DNA of 64,000 nt, taken from the NCBI GenBank assembly GCA_017506865.1, contig JAFCMP010000124.1, positions 868,001 through 932,000 of the forward strand. The letters are read 5' to 3'. Origin of the DNA: Tribonema minus. Taxonomy: Eukaryota; Sar; Xanthophyceae; Tribonematales; Tribonemataceae. The position numbers were made by a program, and so were the translations under genes. Positions within the stretch are counted from its first letter, which is position 1. Each line of letters begins with the position of its first letter. The notes under the pieces were generated by a model. It had not been told where the DNA came from and did not search any database. It saw only the letters and a list, made by a program, of their open reading frames with translations. This document shows positions 56,459 to 64,000 of this stretch, piece by piece.

Positions 56459-58967
56459 TTAGGCGGTGTCCTGCTTTGCCTGCTCAATGGGTAGTGGAGG
56501 AAAGAAAAAGAGCACAATTTGAGTCAGAAATGCGCATGGCAGCGGTACACACAGATGCATCGCACAATGGCATGCCTAATATGATGCGCATGCGCCGAAG
56601 AGGTCCGTGCTGTTAAGCTAAACTGCCTCACATCATGGAGATTGAATTGCCTTACTTGCGTGCATTGCCCTTCTAATGCACTTTCAGTCCACACCATGGT
56701 TCACCCTTTGATCAGCGTAGCAAAACCTTTTCATCCAGGGCTTTAACCGCCTTAAATCCATCAGGATACACAAGGCTTTCATCAAGTTGACTCCTTTACA
56801 TGAGACTAGACGCACAGAGCGATGCGCCCATACACCTGAGACCACTTCACCTAATTTATAAAAAAAACTATGACCCCAGCCCTCATCCTCATTCTCACCT
56901 ACCCCCCTACACCCATCACAACCTGAAAGCGCTATGTTACACAAAACCAGCATGAACCAGCATGAACACATCTGTTGTTATACACTGCTTCACAGGTATA
57001 GCACAAGCCTTCCAGTCCTTCACACACAAGCACTGGTTTGTTTGTAAATGCTTCACAGGTTTGCAGTATACTGCCACACGAAACCATACCGTTTATGGAT
57101 GGCATGAACATGCTGTGCATGTACCTGTCAGCAAACCTGTGCGGCACGAATCCATGATTTACTGCTTGAGTGCACAGAAGTGTGCCTTTTGATTGATATA
57201 GCAATCACACACACACACACACACGTACCCACCTCCATAGGCACCATCCAAAAATTAAGCCCTACAAGCAGAAATAGTGGTATTATGCACCATTCATCTG
57301 CAAGTGTAGCCCCTCTGTACAAAGCACAAAGGGAAGTTGCACGTTCATTAGCATTCACTGCTCACCAGCCCCCTGGGTTCAAGTGTAAGAGTTGCCCTTC
57401 AAATACAAGTCAGTGCTCACCTTTCCCTTGGCTTTGTTCACCTCACCCTCCGCCTGCATCCTCTCATTTCCAGTGAACTGCCCAGTGGCCTTCTGCTCAG
57501 TCAAACAAGGAGGGACGAAATGACACGGAATGGCTCAGCCGAAATGTAATTTCATGAAAGGCAACGTATACTGTTGATGCGGCTAGCAGGGGCGCAGTAA
57601 GCTTTACTGCACAGTACACCTGATGTATTAGTCTAGCTCTGTTGGCAGCATTTGACACATGTCTTGACGATTCACTGACGTTCACTGCCATGAAAGAATT
57701 AAGCTATAAAGTCTTGCAACTTGATTACAGAATATGTCCCAACACATTTGGAACATCGCACATCTGCACACAGCCAGTCAACTACGCAGTCTGCAGATGC
57801 CGCCGACCTCTGCCCGCGGGGTCCACGTGCACCTTTAAAGGAGGTGACCATTGGTGATGGTGGCTGTGGACATTGTTGATGAGCCCCACGCCATTCTGCT
57901 GGAGGAAATCACGAGTGCTCATGCTCACAGTAGTTCCTTGCAGTTATAGTTTCATGAACACGGTCACATACAGCGACACAAGTGGGCAATGTGTGGCAGC
58001 GCTCACCTGCAGGTGGCCGTGGACGTTGTCGACCAGCCCCTCGCCCTTCTGCTTGGCGGCCGCGACCTCCTTCTCGGTGGTGCCGTGCTGGTGCTGCACG
58101 TTGCCTGTAACGGAAGCGCACAGAGGTGTGGCCACAGCGAAAAGTAATGAGAAGGGAAGCACGCAACTTTGTGGTAGTGAGTATGATGGCAAGTAGTAAC
58201 ACAACTGCCATGCAGTGGCAGTTTCACTGCTATGAAAAAAACAATGTTGAGTACTTGTTGGCAAGTATTAGCACCGCGTAGATTTTGCAATAATAAATTG
58301 TGCTTGTAGCAAGTTGGGGAAGAAACTCCTAGCGAACCAAGGCTCAACACAGGATTGCAAAGCCTTCAAGAGCTAACAATCCGATGGGACCACCTGCACA
58401 CGCATTGTGGCGCATCCCTTCACATGCGAGCAGAGGAACATCAAAGGAGCAAGGCGCACATGCGCCACTGCATACTACAAGCACACAGGCGCACCCGAGG
58501 TTTTATATTGGAGGAGGCACCTCTTTGTTGAAAGCACTTTTGTACTTCAAGGCGCAGGTGCCTCAATGTTCAAGAGGAGCGTGCATGCTGAATGTCACCA
58601 TCGCTCCTTGCATGGTATACTGCCACACAAGTCTGCCCCAAAAGCGGTGGCGCAATCATGCAGGAGGACGCACATCCGGTGCAGCAAAGCGCACCTTCAG
58701 CCTCCATCTGGTGGTTGCCGATGGTCTTGCCGACGGTGGCCTTCACCTGGCCAATGACCTGGTCCTTGGTGGCGTTGATCTGCAGAGCAAGGCACAGGTG
58801 CAAGGCGGAGACAGTCGTTACTAACAAGACTACAGAGGTGCAATCCGCAACGTGGCGTCAAGGGCGCCTGCACAATCTCATCTCATGGTGTGGCGACACA
58901 TGCCCTCGAGTGCACGACGTGCTGGTGGCCAGCTTGAGCTCACCTTGCTGGGGCCAGACGAAGACAT
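56459..58967 (-). CDS. CsbD-like small stress protein, copy 4 (99 aa, complete)
   Basis: Exons (minus strand): 58967-58944 (MSSSGPSK), 58779-58695 (ATKDQVIGQVKATVGKTIGN), 58104-58007 (QHQHGTTEKEVAAAKQKGEG), 57492-57421 (KATGQFTGNERMQAEGEVNK), 56479-56459 (AKQDTA, stop TAA). Sizes 24/85/98/72/21, 300 nt in one frame, same phases as copies 2 and 3. Both CsbD-type repeats are present. It is closest to copy 3, so those two probably arose by tandem duplication. A diverged extra copy of the exon 3 end lies in the next intron at about 57,858-57,895. No targeting signal seen. Confidence 0.87.
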
Positions 58968-60739
58968 GATGTAGATAGGGTGGTGGTGGTTTGAGTCGTT
59001 TGAGACTTTTGCTTGAGAGTGAAGTGAACCAACAAGCTTCAAAAACATGCACATGTTCCGAGAATTGAGAAGGTTCTGGTCACATCAAGTTGATGTTGAA
59101 GTGTCAGCCTTGAATGCGTATGATGAGTCCACAGAATTCATCGAGCTGCTTCAGTCAGGTGGCGATTTGCTGATGCTCCCATGCACAAAGGCGATCGTTC
59201 GCGGTGCTGCCGCAGTGCTTGTAATCAATGCAGCTGTTGACGCCACGACACGAACAATATTGGTGAATGACGCTGGCAACTGCTATGGCACGGACATGAC
59301 CAGAAAAAGTCCTTACGCACTGCTGCGCTGTGCTGCGCTGTGCGTATCGATTGAGTCGCAAATTTTAATGAGGGCGATGTGTTTGCTTGATCTGTGGGCA
59401 TCACGGTGCGTTCATTTCGTGCCAATCCTATCCAAGGTTTAAGCATACATTATGCATTATTGCACGACTCACAGGTGGCTCTGTGCCTTTACTGCTACAA
59501 ATGATGCGGGTGCACAAGGGATGCCGCAAGCATGTTCGCTGTGATGCTGGATGTGACTGAGTCACCATCACCATTTGTCTTATGTCCAGTCAAAGGTTCT
59601 ATGGATGGAACATGCGAGGGGGACGAAATCATCCTGCAGGCATGATGGCTAGCCTTTAGCCGGCATCTTCTGCAGACAAGTGTGCACTGTGCTGAGGCAT
59701 GAACGCAACACATCGGGTGCTAGGGTACAACAACCATCCAGTGCGCATGATGGCGGGCATTTATTGACATCTTAGGCACAGCGTGTGCCGTATCGAGAGT
59801 CGCAAGCACTGGAGTGCACAGTGCTGCGGTGTACTGTTTGAAGTGGCTGCACGCGTTGCCATTGCAGCACCAACAGACAAAGCATGACTACCGTTCTGGT
59901 ACCATGTGTGTATTTGATGCTCCCCAATGCGCATGTTGCACATTACCAGCCTCAGCATCAAGACTCGAGAACCCTCCCAGTGACTGGGACATGAGGGCAA
60001 TCTTCAGAAAATGGCGGCAATAGCACATGAGGCCTGACGCAATTTACAAACACGCAGTACGTGCTACCGTGCACTCACAGCACGTGAATATGCTCGTCAA
60101 ACTCAATGTCATATCAGGGCCTCGAGGCTTGTCAGCTGGAACAAATGCCATCATTAACTGTGCTTACCTCAACACACAGCACAATAGGCAGTTTCCAGCC
60201 TAAGGCACAATCACATGGCATCTTATGACAACTCTGGTGTCGAACATTGTCCCATTTTTAACACTCTGTGAAGGCTCAGTGTACGACAACGGGCAACTGT
60301 TGCACAACGTACTTGCAGCACTCGACAATATGCTTATTGAGGACCACAACCAGGGGCAGAAACACATGCGCAAGGCACAAAAGAACAACCACATGACTGT
60401 AAAGGAGTGCATCAGACACAACATTTTGTATTTAGCACCGACCCTTGTCCTTGTATGTGGGTACACAGGTGTACCATTCTCGACAGCGTTCCACTCGCTG
60501 CGAAACTGCATGTCTTTGCATCAGAACGTCATTACCAGCTTTTTTCCACAAATATGTACAGGCAGGTGGGGTACCGTTGGCTGCCCAGACTATGTTCCGC
60601 TTTGCAGTTACGGTTGCCAGGTCTGCGCACTCAAGTCTCGCCATGTCAATACGCTGCAGCCATCCTCACGGTTCAGACCACATCCGTTGACGCGATTCGA
60701 ATCATCGTTGTCCTTGCCCCTTCTGGTCTGGAGCACGTA
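58968..60739. other. intergenic segment between CsbD copies 3 and 4
   Basis: 5' flank of copy 4 and 3' flank of copy 3. An open frame at 59,047-59,442 (131 codons, plus strand) has no family resemblance and AT-richer codon use than the exons here, so I do not call it a gene. Confidence 0.5.
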
Positions 60740-63417
60740 TTAGGCGGTGTCCTGCTTGGCCTGCAGAGTTGGAGCAAGCGCAGGGGCGCAGTTTAGTTGT
60801 GGTCAGAGCTCAGCTGAAAACAAAGCAAGCTAAAGTGAAGCAATGCAATCATGTGAGTGAGGAGCGCACGCCTGCTGATCAGGCCAAATTGTGCATTTTG
60901 TTGATGATCAATTTTTCTCGGTGAAGCACAGGGCACATCATGCCGCACATGTTAGTCAAGTGCTCAGCTGAAAGCAATACAAGAGTGAGGCAGCAAAGCT
61001 GCATATGAGAACGGGGGATGCCGAGGCAGCTGCAAAACCATGCTGCATCATGTACCCGGTGATCAATTCATCGGGCTCGGGGGGAAGGGGCGGGGGCGTG
61101 CATCATCAATATTTGTTTGACCGTAGTACTGTGAACTACTGTATACTATAGGAAGAGCTACGCACCACACCAGGAGGTACAACCAATGCAGCCTTCAACT
61201 CAGCGACTTCAGGTAAGCACAACGCTGCGGTGCTTGGTGCGAACGCTGATGAAGCACAGCAACATAGCCTCTTCCTGCCGCACATTGACACAGGACGATA
61301 AAGACAGCATCCCCCATCTGAAACTTGCTGTAGCAGAGCACCAGAAGCTGTGAGATGCTTGCACATGTTTACGCGTATGCACAAAGGCAGCAGCAAAACT
61401 GCCGCTGCGCACTGTCAAACCCAACCCTCAGCGCCCGTCCCCGCCCTCTCAAATCCGCGCTTGGAGCTTCAACTTACATATCCAGTCTCTCCAAAAGCAG
61501 ATATAGTTGGAGTTTCACCTGGTGGCCAGTGCTCGCCTGTCTCTTGGCCTTGTATGAACTCGCCGTCCGACTACGTTTTGTTCAAGTTGCTACTGCAAGT
61601 GTACTGCTCTGCTCGCCATCCCCGCGCCTTGCTAACCTCCATCTGCATTACGACAAGGTGCTATTCTAAGTTTAAGCGTTTCCTACAAGGTACTACTTCA
61701 GGTGTGAGGATTCTGCATATCAAATATTCATTGTTAAGTCATCGCTCACCTGTCCTTTGGTCTTGTTGACCTCGCCCTCCGCCTGCATCCTCTCATTGCC
61801 CAGGACCTGACCAGTGGCGTTCTGCTCATCAGGAAACGGGTATGGTGAGATGGCATCAGTTGAATAATACTCGATCATCACGGAAAAGCTACATATAGTA
61901 AAGCTTGACAGCAGGTAACGAAAACGCATGCACAAGATGAGAGACAAAGCAAGGCACTGCATGAGTAGGCCTTCGGCGCTCGAAGTGTATAAAGCTGAGT
62001 GCGCATGATAGCCAGTCTGCTCAAGCTAATTGCCCCCTGGTGTTTCTAGCTGCAGCATCATGCACAGCCGCCACCTACTGCCACGAACTGCGGCAGTGGC
62101 ACAGTGCTCACGCGGTCGCATGTGTACTGGCTGAGAGTACGCGCATGGCATCTGGCGTTGCTTTCCACTCTTGTAGGTTTGCGGATGATGCAGGAGTTTA
62201 ATCATTAATGTAAGTGCAGGCATAAGGTATTTGCATCGGCCTTTCTAGGAGTGCGGATGCAGGATTCTGATCACAAATGTAGCTGTTCACTTGAGGTATT
62301 AACTTCAAGCAGGGCGTCAGGCAGCGCTCACCTGCAGGTGGCCATGCTTCAAAGTACATGTGTAGAGTGCATATGTATAGTTGAAGTACACATGTATTTG
62401 TTGCAGCAGCCTGCTGTGAGTCCTCTCTTCTTTTCTGGCACCACTCATATACATGCATATCCATGAACTTGGGGAAAGTATACAAACATATGTTCCGCAG
62501 CAGGAACTGAAGTCACTCCTTCTGCAGCGGGAGCTGCAAGGCAGCGCTCACCTGCAGGTGGCCATGGACAGCGTGCAGACTTCACCACATATCACTGCAT
62601 GTATATGTACACAATCAAGGAAAACGAGCGGGCAATGTGTGGCAGCGCTCACCTGCAGGTGGCCGTAGACGTTGTCGGCAGCGCCCTCGCCCTTCTGCTT
62701 GGCCGCCGCGGCCTGCTTCTCGGTGGTGCCGTGCTGGTGCTGCATGTTGCCTGTGACCAGAGCGCAGCCCATTATAAGGGGAATGCGTCTGAGTGAAGCT
62801 ATCTAGCTCGCGACACTGCCAGTATGAGCGAGATGGACCCTTCATTAGTGACAGGTGTACTAGATGAGTTCGCTGGCACAGTGGATGGGGAGCTTGCATG
62901 TATGCGGAGACCAAAGGTACCTAGGTATCTATGTCCCCACGATTAACAGAGGAGCATCATTGCAGCAGGCGCTAAAACTTAACACATTTGATCAGCACAG
63001 CAATTTGACCACGTTGCTGTATCGAAGAATCGAACCATGTCAGATGGTTCATGACCACTTGAATTTTCTACAAGGCAGTCCTATCAGCAGTTGCGGCCTA
63101 GCACAGCTTTGCATCTCAAAAAAGTTACCTTTAGCCTCCATCTCGTGGTTGCCGATGGTCTTGCCGATGGTGGCCTTGGCCTGTCCGATGACCTGGTCCG
63201 ACGTAGCGGACATCTGCAGCAGGAGCGGGGGCGTAGGTGAGAAGCTGGTTGAGTCATCGCAGTTGTGCTTGACAGAGTGTCTCAATGCCCCGGCACTTCT
63301 GGCAAACAAAACAGTGCGTGCCTGCGAGTTGAGTTGAAGTGGAAGAGCCGTTGCTGCCACACAAGTTTTTGTAGAAGAATCAGAGGAGCTCACCTTGCTG
63401 GGGCCAGAGGAAGACAT
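60740..63417 (-). CDS. CsbD-like small stress protein, copy 3 (99 aa, complete)
   Basis: Exons (minus strand): 63417-63394 (MSSSGPSK), 63213-63129 (ATSDQVIGQAKATIGKTIGN), 62750-62653 (QHQHGTTEKQAAAAKQKGEG), 61821-61750 (NATGQVLGNERMQAEGEVNK), 60760-60740 (AKQDTA, stop TAA). 300 nt in one frame. Intron 3 contains two extra copies of the exon 3 donor edge (62,321-62,345 and 62,541-62,566), the junction-duplication pattern seen in the apyrase gene. Head-to-head with copy 5, with 226 nt between the start codons. Confidence 0.87.
62321..62566 (-). repeat. extra copies of the exon 3 donor edge in CsbD copy 3, intron 3
   Basis: The junction gccacctgcag|gtgagcgctg (minus strand) at the real exon end (62,653) is repeated at 62,321-62,345 and 62,541-62,566 within the following intron. 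Each copy retains the donor. Confidence 0.8.
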
Positions 63418-63643
63418 GGTTGTACTAGTGTGAAGTGGTGTTGGTGCGGTTGCTTTGTCTTTTGCGAGAATGAATGACCTTCAACCTTCATCAATCCTCA
63501 AAAGTATTCCGACTTTTAGGAACGCGCCCAAGTTGCATTTCAAGGAGTTCACTCGTGCACCTACGCTACTGCGCTGCTACACGCATCGACATCTGACATA
63601 CCTGGACACTGGAGTATACCAAAGCAGTCCGCACACACGGCAT
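63418..63643. promoter_or_regulatory. shared 5' region of CsbD copies 3 and 5
   Basis: 226 nt between the divergent ATGs at 63,417 (minus) and 63,644 (plus). A bidirectional promoter is likely by position; no TATA-like or stress element is obvious. Confidence 0.45.
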
Positions 63644-63667
63644 ATGTCTTCATCAGGCCCCAGCAAG
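63644..63667 (+). CDS. CsbD-like copy 5, first exon only
   Basis: ATG followed by the codons of MSSSGPSK, ending with the donor gtaagc, identical in size and protein sequence to the first exons of copies 2-4. The second exon does not appear before the window ends, so the rest of the gene lies to the right. Confidence 0.75.
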
Positions 63668-64000
63668 GTAAGCACGAAGTCACGTCGGTGCACCGAACTG
63701 ATGAAGGCGGGCGTACACTTGTCGTCACTCGCGGCAGCGCATGCATGAGTGCCTGTCAGCACAATTTTGTAGTGTGCGTCATTGTGGTTCTGCTCACGGC
63801 ATGCCACGTTCCGACTGCTTGCAGAGGTGTTGCTCTCCGCTTTCGCAGCTTGCACATGTCCAGCTTCTCAGTCGCTTCACGCCCTCACAGCAGCAGACAC
63901 CATGCTGTCAAAGCTTATCAGCAACTGATTGTCTCATATCGTTGACAGAAGTTATTAATCACCGAATTGCAACAAACTTCCTGCCTCAGGTGACTGGCAC
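63668..64000. other. presumed intron 1 of CsbD copy 5
   Basis: No exon 2-like sequence (DQVVGQ codons) is visible up to the window end. Confidence 0.5.

Noticed and set aside
59047-59442. 131-codon plus-strand open frame between CsbD copies
   Set aside because: No family resemblance, no paired splice sites, and base composition of the non-coding stretches here.
60225-60743. 172-codon open frame overlapping the last exon of CsbD copy 3
   Set aside because: It overlaps the supported minus-strand exon and has irregular composition with no recognisable motif.
8704-63417. Whole window as one giant palindrome (CsbD genes mirrored left and right)
   Set aside because: Copies 3 and 4 resemble each other more than they resemble copies 1 and 2, and intron sequences do not mirror, so the inverted homology is limited to the island's edges.

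Overview
The window is nuclear DNA of a eukaryote. Nearly every gene is split by GT-AG introns, with at least two introns best explained as GC-AG. Exons are GC-rich, and introns carry runs of a gttgaagtt-type motif and short TTAGGG-like stretches. The gene content (a CANT1-like apyrase, CsbD-like small proteins, a KDZ/Plavaka-like transposase and a non-LTR element with a restriction-like endonuclease) suggests an alga or related protist. I cannot name the lineage from the sequence alone.

Layout. 1-7.6 kb: the 3' part of a calcium-activated nucleotidase/apyrase gene (CANT1 family). Six exons splice into one open frame. Its introns are packed with tandem partial copies of the neighbouring exon edges. 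8.7-17.5 kb: two plus-strand CsbD-like genes of five tiny exons each, with a Cys-rich terminal exon of an unknown gene between them at 12.5 kb. 56.5-63.7 kb: two more CsbD-like genes on the minus strand, and the first exon of a fifth, divergent one at the right edge.

Between the CsbD blocks (about 18.95-55.5 kb) lies an island of nested mobile DNA. Its outermost recognisable layer is a pair of imperfect inverted repeats, about 1 kb each (about 18.95-19.03 plus 26.83-27.79 kb on the left; about 55.47-54.63 plus 47.71-47.66 kb on the right). They enclose an apparently intact six-exon, 1,032-residue KDZ/Plavaka-like transposase gene (28.1-34.0 kb), a 5.6-kb satellite array with higher-order structure (34.5-40.1 kb), and a head-to-head pair of intact multi-exon genes of unknown function (40.6-47.0 kb). 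I read this as one very large DNA transposon carrying accessory genes.

Three later insertions decorate it. (i) A non-LTR retrotransposon (19,033-26,831) sits in the left inverted repeat with an 8-bp target duplication. It was itself hit by a 5'-truncated, oppositely oriented copy of the same family (21,756-25,303, 9-bp duplication). (ii) A 6.93-kb palindromic unit (47,707-54,634) splits the right inverted repeat and carries divergent paralogous genes on its two arms. (iii) An 897-bp hAT element with a perfect 8-bp duplication (52,073-52,969) sits in only one arm of that palindrome. The insertion order can therefore be read off the sequence.

All alignments were made by eye. Exon structures were accepted when splice sites, reading phase and, where available, homology between paralogues or with a known family agreed.
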